This document shows positions 24,902 to 33,247 of a stretch of DNA of 39,129 nucleotides, in pieces (within the stretch, counting starts at the first letter, position 1; every line of letters starts with the position of its first letter). The notes beneath the pieces are model-generated. The model was not told the DNA's origin. It searched no databases and saw only the letters and a list, made by a program, of their open reading frames with translations. This DNA comes from an uncultured Bacteroidales bacterium (GTDB taxonomy: Bacteria > Bacteroidota > Bacteroidia > Bacteroidales > Muribaculaceae). The DNA is taken from positions 1-39,129 of the forward strand of contig CASBHZ010000024.1 of NCBI GenBank assembly GCA_949123685.1. The letters run 5' to 3'. The translations under genes were made by a program, and so were the position numbers.

Positions 24902-25864
24902 ATGCCTAACAACCTGCCACAAATAGCCATTGTCATACCTTGCTATAATGAGCAAGAAGTATTGCCTCAAACGAACTCCACGCTCACTGGGCTACTTAAA
25001 CGCATGATCCTCAACGAGGAAATCTCCGATAACAGCTACCTCCTTTACGTAGACGATGGCAGCAGCGACTTGACATGGCACCTTATTGAGAAATATGCCT
25101 CAGAAAGCAAGAACGTGCAAGGCGTGAAACTCTCTGCCAATTCAGGCCATCAAAACGCCCTTATAGCGGGACTCGATACCGTGGCAGATTGCTGCGACGC
25201 TGCAATATCTATAGATTCAGACCTTCAAGACGATATAGAGGCAATACCGCAAATGGTAGCGAAATACCGGGAAGGATACGATATCGTGTATGGAGTGCGC
25301 AACAGCCGGGAATCAGATACATGGTTTAAACGCGAATCCGCCCAAAGTTTTTATAGGCTCATGAAAGGTCTTGGTGTGAAATCGGTGTATAACCATGCCG
25401 ATTTTCGACTTATGAGCGCCGAGGCGATAAAAGATTTTTTAAAATACGACGAGCGAAATATTTTTATTCGTGGCATAATACCCCGGTTAGGACGCAATCA
25501 GACATCAGTTTACTATGACCGCAAACCGCGTCAGGCAGGAGAATCCAAATATCCGCTTAAGAAGATGGTCAACTTCGCAGTGGACGGAATCACCTCCTTT
25601 TCCGTGCGCCCGGTGCGTATGGTATTCTTTCTCGGTCTGGGGTTTCTTCTGGTAGCTCTCGGAATATTCATATATGTCATGATACGATACTTCGGAGGTG
25701 AAACGATTGAAGGATGGACCTCACTTATGCTCTCCATATGGTTCTGCTCCGGAGTGATACTGATGTCACTCGGTATGATCGGGGAATACATAGGCAAAAT
25801 ATATACCGAAGTCAAGCACCGCCCACGATATTCCATTGAACAGAAATCGCCAACAAAAAAATGA
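24902..25864 (+). CDS. GT2-family DPM1/GtrB-like glycosyltransferase, membrane-bound
   Basis: 320 residues, a paralogue of the divergent gene at 23605. IAIVIPCYNEQEVLPQTNST opens the GT-A domain; VDDGSSDLTWHLI and ISIDSDLQDDIEAIPQM (metal-binding DSD) follow. HADFRLMSAEAIKDF and RQAGESKYPLKKMVNFAVDG are hallmarks of the GtrB/DPM1 group. Two C-terminal membrane helices lie at about 237-260 and 272-300, ending GMIGEYIGKIYTEVKHRPRY. It likely makes an undecaprenyl-phosphate sugar used to decorate a surface glycan. It stands alone on the plus strand. Confidence 0.9.
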   Translation: MPNNLPQIAIVIPCYNEQEVLPQTNSTLTGLLKRMILNEEISDNSYLLYVDDGSSDLTWHLIEKYASESKNVQGVKLSANSGHQNALIAGLDTVADCCDAAISIDSDLQDDIEAIPQMVAKYREGYDIVYGVRNSRESDTWFKRESAQSFYRLMKGLGVKSVYNHADFRLMSAEAIKDFLKYDERNIFIRGIIPRLGRNQTSVYYDRKPRQAGESKYPLKKMVNFAVDGITSFSVRPVRMVFFLGLGFLLVALGIFIYVMIRYFGGETIEGWTSLMLSIWFCSGVILMSLGMIGEYIGKIYTEVKHRPRYSIEQKSPTKK

Positions 25865-26059
25865 GCACCGCAAGCACATACCTGCCATCTTCCATTTTCA
25901 ACTTAGATGCTGTTTTTGCAATACAAGAATCTTTTAAAATTAAATATTTATGGAATAAATGTTATAAATTTGGATAAATAATAAAATTTACATAACTTTA
26001 CGGCATACACCTTAAATTATCCTAACAGATCATTATTTATCATTAATTATACGAAAAGG

Positions 26060-27910
26060 ATGAGAAATTTTTTACGCACAGCGACAATAGCAGCTGCTAT
26101 TGTATTAGGTTACGGCTTCGCAGAAGCCGAAACCTCGATACTTCTTGATGTTGACTTCTCGGAAAAATGCACGGCAGGTTCTGAAAATGCTCCACAGATG
26201 TTCAAATACTCCAGTGAATTTTCACAACTCGGACTAACGGGCTGGTCCATAACCCCGGCAACCGGTGTCGGACAGGCTGGTGGCGCTCTTTATATCAATG
26301 ATGGGGCATCCGTGCGCACCGGCAACCTTACCATATCTCCTGCAAACGGTGGAGTAAAGGTAACATTGGTGGTGAAACTCAATAAGACAGATATGGGCAT
26401 GACTCAGCTCCAATGGGGTTACTCAATAACCGAAAATGCCGAAATAAATTCCGGAGACTGGACCACAGTTGAATACATCGTGACTCCCGGCACCACCTCA
26501 AACTTCGCTAAAATCAGTCCTTTCTTGGTTGCCGACGGAATCTTCCTCAAGAGTATCAAGATTGAACAGGGCAATGAGTTCCTTGGTGTTCCCGTGCCAT
26601 CCCTCCCCTCTGATGCAAACGGCACTTCATTCACGGCAAGATGGAAGGCAGTAAGCGGCGCTACAAAATATTATCTCGATGTCTACAGCTATGGAGCTGA
26701 CGACAAGAAAATCATGTTCCTTGAGAATCAGGAGGTGACTCCAACTTCCTCTTCTTATGTATCATACAAAGTGGAAGGCTTAAACCCGGAAATCACTTAT
26801 TACTATACTGTACGTGCAGCAAATGAGACTGCCGTATCAGGTAATTCCGAAGAGATAGAGGTGATAAAGGTGATTTCTGCGCTCAACAAACCAGCGGTTA
26901 GCGTATCAGCTTCATCAGACGGTAGCTATACCGCGACATGGGGCGCAGTAGCTGATGCAGAAAGCTATTTCGTGAATGTACTATGCCGCAAGACCCTTGC
27001 CGAAGCCGGAAGCGCAGACATGCTTACAGAATCGTTCGACTGCTTTACTACGGGCACTATTGAGAACTACGAATATGCATATGACCGTCATCTCGAAATG
27101 CTCGGAGAAGAAGGATGGACAGGCAAGGACATGTGCTATTTCAATGGCGGCATGGGTCTCACCCCTTATTCTACAGGAGAATCATATCTCGCCACTCCGG
27201 TCATGGACCTCTCTTCCGACAACGGCAAAGTGACGGTAATACTCACGGCTGCAGCAACCAAAAACCGCGTCCTCTCCACTGATGGAGCTTTGAAACTTGC
27301 ACTGGAAGATGCCGAAGGCAACCTTTCAGAACCGGTGGAATTAAAACTTAATGTCAGCGGATTCCATACATATACCGTAAACTTGACTGGAGGCACTGCA
27401 GCTTCAAAAGTGAAAATATACGATTTCAATGGTGAAACAAGTTTCCGTTATTTCTTCGATGACATAACCGTGAAGCAAGTTAAACCCGCCGGATATGTAA
27501 CTACATCCACTTACAAGACTGCGGAGGTTGAGACAACAAGCTTCACAGGCAGTATTGAAAAAGAAGACAATGTTGCTTACTATGTTACCGTTACAGCTGC
27601 GGCAAGGACAGTTGACGGGGGCAACGTAGGCGTAATCTACTCTGCACCAAGCGATGAAGCACTGATAGCCGAGTTCTCCGGTGTTGAAGACATGACTATA
27701 GGCACTGAAGACACAGTAACATTCAGATCAGCTGGCAACGGCATGATTGAAGTGACAGCAACCACAGACACGATCATTGAGATCTACGATCTTTCAGGAC
27801 GCAAAATCATGAACACCACGGTATCCTCAGGTGTCAACACTCTTCGCGTAAACGCCTCAGGTGTAGTGATTGTAAAGGCAGGAGCCGTAGCCCGCAAGCT
27901 TGCCCTCTGA
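26060..27910 (+). CDS. Secreted multi-domain protein with fibronectin type III-like repeats and a T9SS-like C-terminal domain
   Basis: 616 residues. A signal peptide is visible (RNFLRTATIAAAIVLGYGFA, cleavage after AEA). Residues about 185-275 and 275-330 read as fibronectin type III-like modules (TSFTARWKAVSGATKYYLDV and GSYTATWGAVADAESYFVNV). A jelly-roll-like module with LDLSSDNGKVTV-type strands precedes a further FN3-like part. The last 80 residues (IIEIYDLSGRKIMNTTVSSG, ending in AVARKLAL) have the shape of a type A sorting domain for the type IX secretion system. It is 31 bp upstream of the C10 protease gene and likely co-expressed. Ligand unknown. Confidence 0.75.
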   Translation: MRNFLRTATIAAAIVLGYGFAEAETSILLDVDFSEKCTAGSENAPQMFKYSSEFSQLGLTGWSITPATGVGQAGGALYINDGASVRTGNLTISPANGGVKVTLVVKLNKTDMGMTQLQWGYSITENAEINSGDWTTVEYIVTPGTTSNFAKISPFLVADGIFLKSIKIEQGNEFLGVPVPSLPSDANGTSFTARWKAVSGATKYYLDVYSYGADDKKIMFLENQEVTPTSSSYVSYKVEGLNPEITYYYTVRAANETAVSGNSEEIEVIKVISALNKPAVSVSASSDGSYTATWGAVADAESYFVNVLCRKTLAEAGSADMLTESFDCFTTGTIENYEYAYDRHLEMLGEEGWTGKDMCYFNGGMGLTPYSTGESYLATPVMDLSSDNGKVTVILTAAATKNRVLSTDGALKLALEDAEGNLSEPVELKLNVSGFHTYTVNLTGGTAASKVKIYDFNGETSFRYFFDDITVKQVKPAGYVTTSTYKTAEVETTSFTGSIEKEDNVAYYVTVTAAARTVDGGNVGVIYSAPSDEALIAEFSGVEDMTIGTEDTVTFRSAGNGMIEVTATTDTIIEIYDLSGRKIMNTTVSSGVNTLRVNASGVVIVKAGAVARKLAL

Positions 27911-27941
27911 CCACTCTGTAACCATACAATCATAACGCAAC

Positions 27942-30770
27942 ATGAAAAAACTGTTTTATCTGTTGGCGGCAATCAGTCTGACAGTAGGAGCTGATGCGAA
28001 AACAATCACTCCGTCGCAGGCTGAAGACATAGCAGCCGGATTTATTAAAGGCAAGGCAATCAATGCGCCAAGGCTGAAGAAAGTTCCGGGGAATACTGCA
28101 GATAAAAATGCCTCCCTTCCATATTATATTTATAATTACGACGGCGGCGGATTTATAATAGTATCAGGCGATGACCGGTTCGGAGAAATCCTTGCCTATA
28201 GCCATTCGGGAGCTATAGACCCGGTGTCGGCACCTGAAGGGCTCACAGATTTGCTCGGCATGTACACCACTGCATACAAGGCTCTCCCTTCTGAGGGAGA
28301 GCCTGCCGGCAAAGCCTCTGTAAACACCCCCTCACCGGTTGTAGCGCCTTTGCTCGGCGACAACATTACATGGGGACAGGATGCGCCGTTTAACACTATG
28401 ACTCCTGTTTATGCCGGCACAAAACATTTCTACACAGGATGTGTGGCGTGTGCGGCTACACAGATCATGCGTTTCCACAGCTATCCGGCAAAAGGCACAG
28501 GCAGCAAGACATATACCGATCCATTGTCGAAAAACACCCTTACAGCCGATTTCGCCAACACCGAATATAAGTGGGACCTAATGCCCGGCAAAGTGCCCCA
28601 GCAGGTCTCGGCACAACAGACCCTCGCATACTCCACACTTGCCGCCCATTTCGGCATCGCGGTAGAAATGCAATATGAAGAAGCGGGCAGCGGAGCTTAC
28701 GACATGCTCGTTCCTTATGCCTTGCGCACTTATTTCGGATATGACGCAGGCGTGCGCGGACATTTGCGCGACTATTATTCCACATCCGAATGGATGGCTC
28801 TTATAAAAGAAGAGCTTTCCGAAGGGCGTCCGGTGTTCTATGGTGGCACAAGCGACAAAGGGACGGGCGGACACGCCTTTGTGCTCGACGGATATGATTC
28901 GCAAGACTTTGTTCACGTAAACTGGGGTTGGTACGGCAATTCCAACGGCTATTTCCGTATCAACCATCTTGACCCGTCATCGCTTGGCGAAGGCGGCGGA
29001 GCAGGAGGATACAATCTCAGCCAGGATATGGTGACAGGTATCCGCCCGGCACAGGAAGGCTCGGTTCGCGAGCATGCACTCTACGGAGAGTCGCGTCTCA
29101 GTGTAGACGGTCCGTTCAACGACACATTCACCATGATGAGCTTCATAGGTAACATTGATGTGGAACCGTTCAACGGACGCATCGAGGGTGCCCTTGTAAA
29201 AAATGGTGAAATAGTGGCGACACTCGGAGGTAACGCCATGTCGCTGGGAGGTTTCACCAACGGACATTCCGGTTCGACACTTGTAACCCTTCAGAATGTG
29301 ACGTCTTCTGTGCCAAACGTTGCCGATGGCGACGGCTATGAACTGAGACTTGTCTACAAGGGAGACGGAGACACCGGCTGGAAAATACTCCGCCATCCCA
29401 ATGGACTGACATCCCGCACCTATGCCTCGGTAAAGGAAGGTAGCATAATCATCGGCGAAAAGCATATGCCCTATCCCGATGTGGTGCTTCATTCCGCCAT
29501 ATCCACCGACGGAGACTTATATGCAGGAGGTTCGGGACGCGCTTCGTTCGATATGGAAAGCATGACCGGTGATTATGATATTTCGGGAATCACCATCCGC
29601 CTTGTCAATGTGAATAATCCCTCGCTTGTTTTCGACTCCAATGTCAGCGTGCGGGTATATAACCAAAGCGTGGAGAATGTGGACGTGACATTCCCCGTCA
29701 GCGCTGAAGTTCCGGAGGGAAAATACAGACTGGAGGCTCTTATAAAAGCCAATGACAAAGAATATCCTTTTGCCCTTAATGGCTTCGATCCGACAGAAGT
29801 TAATGTGCTGCCGACCCCGGCTTCTCCGGTAGTGCGCCTTGCCGGCACTCCGGTGTGGCAGGTGAACAACAATTCGGCAGCGGTAGCCGACCGACTGGCA
29901 CAAGGAGAATTTCTTTATGTCACCGGCACTTTCCGCAATGCGGGGGTAGCAGGTACCGCAAAGATACTTACCCGACTCACAAATACGCAGAGCGGACAGA
30001 CTTCTCCGTTGATTATGGCAGAAGCCACATTCACCAACGACCGAGCCGTGTCGGTGACCTTCGCACGTCAGGTGCCACACGATCCGGGTATTTATACTGT
30101 TGATTTCGTGCAGGTTTCAAACGATCATGCCCAAACACCGATAGAGACTATTGGCGAACCGCTCGCCATCACTGTTGACCCGTCGGAAAAAATTGTGGCA
30201 GATGTGACAAAGTTTGAGTTCCCCGACAAGATTGATAAAAATGCAAGAGTGCCGTTCAGTCTTGAGGCAAAGGCTCGCCAGACTGCCACAAACACACTCT
30301 ATATCCGCTTGCGCCAGCTTACCAATACCAAAGGTGAGATAGTAACCATGAAGAGCAGCACGAAGTTCGTTGCAGGCGAAACTGTCACAGTCTCCGGCAA
30401 CTATAGTCCCGGAAGCTCATTGGAAGACGGAATCTATATGATTATAGTGGAAGCAGGTCCGACAAGCTCCAAGACAAATCCTCTTGGCAACCACGCCATT
30501 TATGCCCAAACAGTGACAATAGGCGATGTAAGCGGTATAGAGGCAATAGAAGCAGCGAATACAACTGCCGCCATATGGCTCGAAGGTAAAATGCTACGTA
30601 TAGCCACTGCGGAAGGACAGGAAATAGAGTCGGTAGACATCTACTCTGCATCCGGCCTACTTATGGCACGCAACATATATGACCTCTCCGCTTTGACTCC
30701 CGGAATCTACCTCGTTTCCGCCACGCTGACCGACGGCTCCCGCACCGTCGCAAAAATAGCACTCAAATAA
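27942..30770 (+). CDS. C10-family (streptopain-type) cysteine protease with T9SS-like C-terminal domain
   Basis: 942 residues: signal peptide (KKLFYLLAAISLTVGADA), inhibitory prodomain of the Spi/C10 type (about 20-125, with YYIYNYDGGGFIIVSGDDR), catalytic domain (about 135-350), and beta-sandwich modules to about 850. The catalytic Cys is C167 in YTGCVACAATQIMRFHSYP and the His is H311 in GTGGHAFVLDGYD, followed by VHVNWGWYG. The last 80 residues (SVDIYSASGLLMARNIYDLS, ending VAKIALK) look like a type A T9SS sorting signal, so the protein should be exported and surface-attached. Relatives include SpeB, interpain A and Bacteroides Bfp proteases. A perfect terminator follows. Confidence 0.93.
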   Translation: MKKLFYLLAAISLTVGADAKTITPSQAEDIAAGFIKGKAINAPRLKKVPGNTADKNASLPYYIYNYDGGGFIIVSGDDRFGEILAYSHSGAIDPVSAPEGLTDLLGMYTTAYKALPSEGEPAGKASVNTPSPVVAPLLGDNITWGQDAPFNTMTPVYAGTKHFYTGCVACAATQIMRFHSYPAKGTGSKTYTDPLSKNTLTADFANTEYKWDLMPGKVPQQVSAQQTLAYSTLAAHFGIAVEMQYEEAGSGAYDMLVPYALRTYFGYDAGVRGHLRDYYSTSEWMALIKEELSEGRPVFYGGTSDKGTGGHAFVLDGYDSQDFVHVNWGWYGNSNGYFRINHLDPSSLGEGGGAGGYNLSQDMVTGIRPAQEGSVREHALYGESRLSVDGPFNDTFTMMSFIGNIDVEPFNGRIEGALVKNGEIVATLGGNAMSLGGFTNGHSGSTLVTLQNVTSSVPNVADGDGYELRLVYKGDGDTGWKILRHPNGLTSRTYASVKEGSIIIGEKHMPYPDVVLHSAISTDGDLYAGGSGRASFDMESMTGDYDISGITIRLVNVNNPSLVFDSNVSVRVYNQSVENVDVTFPVSAEVPEGKYRLEALIKANDKEYPFALNGFDPTEVNVLPTPASPVVRLAGTPVWQVNNNSAAVADRLAQGEFLYVTGTFRNAGVAGTAKILTRLTNTQSGQTSPLIMAEATFTNDRAVSVTFARQVPHDPGIYTVDFVQVSNDHAQTPIETIGEPLAITVDPSEKIVADVTKFEFPDKIDKNARVPFSLEAKARQTATNTLYIRLRQLTNTKGEIVTMKSSTKFVAGETVTVSGNYSPGSSLEDGIYMIIVEAGPTSSKTNPLGNHAIYAQTVTIGDVSGIEAIEAANTTAAIWLEGKMLRIATAEGQEIESVDIYSASGLLMARNIYDLSALTPGIYLVSATLTDGSRTVAKIALK

Positions 30771-30793
30771 ACACATTGAGTTCACATATAACA

Positions 30794-30833
30794 ACAATAA
30801 TGGCACGGAGAAAATTCTCCGTGCCATTATTGT
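30794..30833. terminator. Perfect 19-bp-stem terminator, shared by convergent genes
   Basis: ACAATAATGGCACGGAGAA pairs with its exact complement around AA. It has an A-rich left flank and a T-rich right arm, so it can stop both the C10 protease transcript and the convergent HTH gene. Confidence 0.88.
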
Positions 30834-30857
30834 AAATTCACAAAGTTATTTCAATTC

Positions 30858-30871
30858 TTAGAAGATGTTTA
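30858..30871 (+). repeat. Dispersed motif TTAGAAGnTGTTTA, copy 3
   Basis: TTAGAAGATGTTTA, overlapping the stop codon of the HTH gene. See the copies at 9157 and 24807. Confidence 0.5.
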
Positions 30872-31210
30872 GTAGGCTACCGCCTCCTTTTCCTTTTTAG
30901 GCACAACCTCCCGGTCTATTATATGGAGTCCGAGAGCACGCTCTATTTCAACAAGTGTTCTGAGTTCGAAATTGGTTTTGCCGTTAAGATATCTGGTAAC
31001 ATTAGCAGGAGTAATTCCCAACATATCTGCAAATTCCATATTGGTAATCCCATTCACCTTCAAATGTCGTTTTATCTTAGACGCGATTGCAGAAGATGCC
31101 GACATCCAATGGCGGTCTCGTCGTCTTGCCTCCATCAAATTTCGTTCTTCGCTCGTCAACTCACGTGCCACACAATTAAGCTTGTCGACATTAATTCTCA
31201 ACTTATCCAT
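30869..31210 (-). CDS. XRE-family helix-turn-helix protein
   Basis: 113 residues. The HTH lies at about 45-100: IKRHLKVNGITNMEFADMLG, then ITPANVTRYLNGKTNFELRT, the Cro/C1 or HigA pattern with the second helix in the ADMLGITPANVTR part. The N-terminal third (MDKLRINVDKLNCVARELTS) is helical and may dimerise. HigA-type antitoxins have similar size and arrangement, but no toxin gene is found on the same strand upstream (the next 600 bp hold repeats and a plus-strand antitoxin), so it is an orphan regulator or a solo antitoxin. Its sequence ends at the shared terminator. Confidence 0.75.
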   Translation of the reverse strand: MDKLRINVDKLNCVARELTSEERNLMEARRRDRHWMSASSAIASKIKRHLKVNGITNMEFADMLGITPANVTRYLNGKTNFELRTLVEIERALGLHIIDREVVPKKEKEAVAY

Positions 31211-31311
31211 ATCAGATATCCTTTCTTATCAGCATAGCGTTCAAATATTTAATAAAATAACAAAAATTAGGACATAAAATTTTATATATACATAAATATA
31301 TTCATAAAACA

Positions 31312-31338
31312 GGTTGTCTCTAATTGTTAGAGACAACC
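31312..31338. repeat. Perfect inverted repeat, possible operator or terminator
   Basis: GGTTGTCTCTAA pairs with TTAGAGACAACC around TTG, a 12-bp stem. On the minus strand it is followed by TGTTTTAT. It lies about 100 bp upstream of the HTH gene start, where an operator would be expected, or it may be a terminator for minus-strand transcription. Confidence 0.5.
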
Positions 31339-31400
31339 GCAACGCACTAAATGCCTACCTGAGAATCCAGTCTGAGTTTATGTCATCTTTCTGAATATGT

Positions 31401-31575
31401 AAGTATGACATCGAAATTATTTAATGTATTGATTAGTCAACGCATCTTTTTGCGTCTTTCCGGTGCTTTAAGTGAGTTCAATCAGTTACAATGCACGCAT
31501 CGTTCCTTCTTGAACTCGCTTAAATCTCTCGAAAATCCGCTAAAATATGCATTAACTAATTTGCGTGTCATACTT
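31401..31575. repeat. Hairpin element A (tandem with B)
   Basis: 175 bp bounded by AAGTATGAC and its inverted copy GTCATACTT. Nearly nine in ten bases are the same as in element B, which begins 76 bp after this copy ends. Inside, TTTAAGTGAGTTCAA pairs with TTGAACTCGCTTAAA with one wobble. The apical stretch around ACAATGCACGCAT is shared with B and C. No gene is evident within; a 72-codon open frame is not supported. Confidence 0.8.
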
Positions 31576-31612
31576 AATAGGCATGTTTTAACTAAACTTT
31601 TCTATTATACAA

Positions 31613-31644
31613 TTTGTATGTGATATACAAACGTATTATATTTG
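31613..31644 (+). promoter_or_regulatory. Consensus Bacteroidetes promoter of the toxin-antitoxin operon
   Basis: TTTG (31613-31616), 20 bases, then TATATTTG (31637-31644). The expected start of transcription falls near 31650, which is the first base of hairpin element B, so B would be transcribed as the leader RNA. Confidence 0.7.
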
Positions 31645-31650
31645 CAATAT

Positions 31651-31826
31651 AAGTATGACATCGAAATTATTTAATGTATTGATTAGTCAATGCATATTTT
31701 TGCGTCTTTCCGGTAATTTAAGAGAGTTCCATCAGTCACAATGCACGCATTGCTCCTTTCTGAACTCTATTAAATCCCTCGAAAATCCGCTAAAAATATG
31801 CATTAACTAATTTGCAAGTCATACTT
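31651..31826. repeat. Hairpin element B, leader of the toxin-antitoxin operon
   Basis: 176 bp bounded by AAGTATGAC/GTCATACTT. The two halves pair as a long imperfect hairpin: ATTAGTCAATGCATATTTTT with AAAAATATGCATTAACTAAT (one mismatch), then TTTAAGAGAGTTC with GAACTCTATTAAA, capped by CAATG-CACG-CATTG. It ends 18 bp before the antitoxin ATG. The stem is kept in copy A, where some paired positions have changed on both sides. Confidence 0.8.
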
Positions 31827-31844
31827 AGTTTTAAATACTTACTT

Positions 31845-32090
31845 ATGGAAATAACTTTAAGAAAACCAACTATGTTCCGGCTTAAAACCGACCTTATTGA
31901 CCGTCTCAAGATTGCTGCAAAACGTGAAAACCGCAGTCTTAATAATTATGTAGAATCCGTTCTAATGGATGTTGTCTATCATCAACCCAATGCTGAAACT
32001 CAACTTGCCATTGAAGAGTCAAAAATGGGTAAATATGCCGGTGAGGTAGATCTCTCCTCCATTGAAAACATGGTGAAATCCATAGAGTAA
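31845..32090 (+). CDS. Antitoxin of a type II toxin-antitoxin pair (RHH/Arc-like)
   Basis: 81 residues from the ATG at 31845; an upstream start at 31812 lies in the repeat element and is rejected. MEITLRKPTMFRLKTDLIDR is a beta strand plus helix, then LKIAAKRENRSLNNYVESVL is the second helix of a ribbon-helix-helix fold. The C-terminal tail (EESKMGKYAGEVDLSSIENM) resembles the toxin-wrapping segment of antitoxins linked to YafQ/RelE toxins. Its stop overlaps the toxin start by one base (TAATG). It is intact although the toxin is not. It probably represses its own promoter. Confidence 0.82.
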   Translation: MEITLRKPTMFRLKTDLIDRLKIAAKRENRSLNNYVESVLMDVVYHQPNAETQLAIEESKMGKYAGEVDLSSIENMVKSIE

Positions 32091-32370
32091 TGAAAAAGAT
32101 TCGTTTCTCCCATCAGTTTAAAAAAGATTTTAAACGTTATCGCCATCGCCCTAAAATGATTGAAGAATTGAAGAATTAAATAAAATTCTTAATATAATGG
32201 CAAAAGGAGAACAGATACCTTCCGAAAAATTACCCCATCCTCTTTCCGGTCAATATAAGGGATGTATGGAATGCCACATAGGACCTGACTATTTACTTAT
32301 ACGGAGAGACGAGTCATCAGATATAGTTTATATCCTGCGTCTTGGCTCACACTCTGAGCTTTTTGACTGA
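32090..32370 (+). pseudogene. YafQ/RelE-family toxin broken by an 8-bp tandem duplication
   Basis: From the ATG at 32090 the frame reads MKKIRFSHQFKKDFKRYRHR and then PKMIEELKN before a stop at residue 30. The sequence GAAGAATT occurs twice in tandem at 32162-32177. Removing one copy restores a frame of 90 codons or so that continues EELNKILNIMAKGEQIP, HPLSGQYKGCMECHIGPDY, LLIRRDESSDIVYILR and ends LGSHSELFD. This is the full YafQ pattern, an mRNA-cleaving ribosome-dependent endonuclease, with the late GSHSELF His segment. All residues downstream are undamaged, so the lesion is recent. The duplication could be lost by slippage, which would restore the toxin. Confidence 0.88.
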
Positions 32371-32414
32371 TATGTTAGGTATCTACACCAACATTATTTA
32401 ACACAGAAATATTG

Positions 32415-33182
32415 TTACTTACGATATTTGAAATATGAGATCCTGCACCACGTGAGTAGATAATAAAGGCTCCGGAAAAAGCCGAGCTTCTCAACCTTAT
32501 AAAGCACGTTCCACTGAGGTTTGATAACCTTCTTCTTGTTGCCGGTGACAGAAGACTTCCTCATGCGGTAATCCACAAGGACTTCCGGGTTGCCATAGCC
32601 ATATTCGATATCCTTTAACATCTTAAGCCAATAGACATAATCGTCGCGCATACTACCAAGATCCTCATTGAAATAGATCTTGCGGGTCTTGGACGTATCA
32701 TAGATAGCAGTTGAGGGGAAGATCGGGCAGGTTTTGAGCAGACTCCGGTAAGACACCCTCTCCGGCACAATAAACGGGCGCAACAGATCCTCCTTTGTTT
32801 CCTCATCAATCCTACGGTAGGATGAAAACACCAGCGGTGCGTCATGACGTAACATAAACGACATCTGTTTTTCCAGAAAATCCGGATGCCAGATGTCGTC
32901 AGAATCAAGGAATGCCACATACCGTCCCCTCGCCTTACCCAGAGCAATATTCCGCGCCCCAGAGGACCCCCTGTTCTCCTTGCTCTCTATAAGTATTATC
33001 CTCGGATCTGAGGTATACTTCCTAACCTCACGTATACCCGCTCCTCCATCAGGGGAACAGTCATCAACGATTATCATCTCCCAATTAGTCCAACCCTGAG
33101 ACTGAACACTCTGTATAGTCTCACCTACGAACGATGCGCCTTTATACATCGGGGTGATTATAGACACAAGTTCTTTTTCCAT
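32415..33182 (-). CDS. GT2-family glycosyltransferase
   Basis: 255 residues. LVSIITPMYKGASFVGETIQ and IIVDDCSPDGGAGIREV begin the GT-A fold; AFLDSDDIWHPDFLEKQM carries the metal-binding DSD and is the WaaE/WcaA-like signature. The late YVYWLKMLKDIEYGYGNPE follows. Soluble or loosely membrane-attached transferase that adds a sugar to a surface polysaccharide unit. Substrate unknown. Last gene in the minus-strand polysaccharide cluster. Confidence 0.88.
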   Translation of the reverse strand: MEKELVSIITPMYKGASFVGETIQSVQSQGWTNWEMIIVDDCSPDGGAGIREVRKYTSDPRIILIESKENRGSSGARNIALGKARGRYVAFLDSDDIWHPDFLEKQMSFMLRHDAPLVFSSYRRIDEETKEDLLRPFIVPERVSYRSLLKTCPIFPSTAIYDTSKTRKIYFNEDLGSMRDDYVYWLKMLKDIEYGYGNPEVLVDYRMRKSSVTGNKKKVIKPQWNVLYKVEKLGFFRSLYYLLTWCRISYFKYRK

Positions 33183-33247
33183 TATTATAATCGTTTTTAC
33201 TTTTAATTAAGATATATAACTCGCCTAAAAGAGTTCTGATTTAAAAG

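Noticed and set aside
28540..29492. Several open frames antisense to the C10 protease gene
   Set aside because: Shadows of a long GC-richer coding region; no domain or start signal.
31405..31623. 72-codon open frame over hairpin element A
   Set aside because: The frame is not kept in element B, it overlaps terminal repeats and the next promoter, and no start signal precedes it.
31812..31844. Longer antitoxin start inside element B
   Set aside because: The extra residues come from the repeat end; MEITLRKPT is the natural ribbon-helix-helix start.
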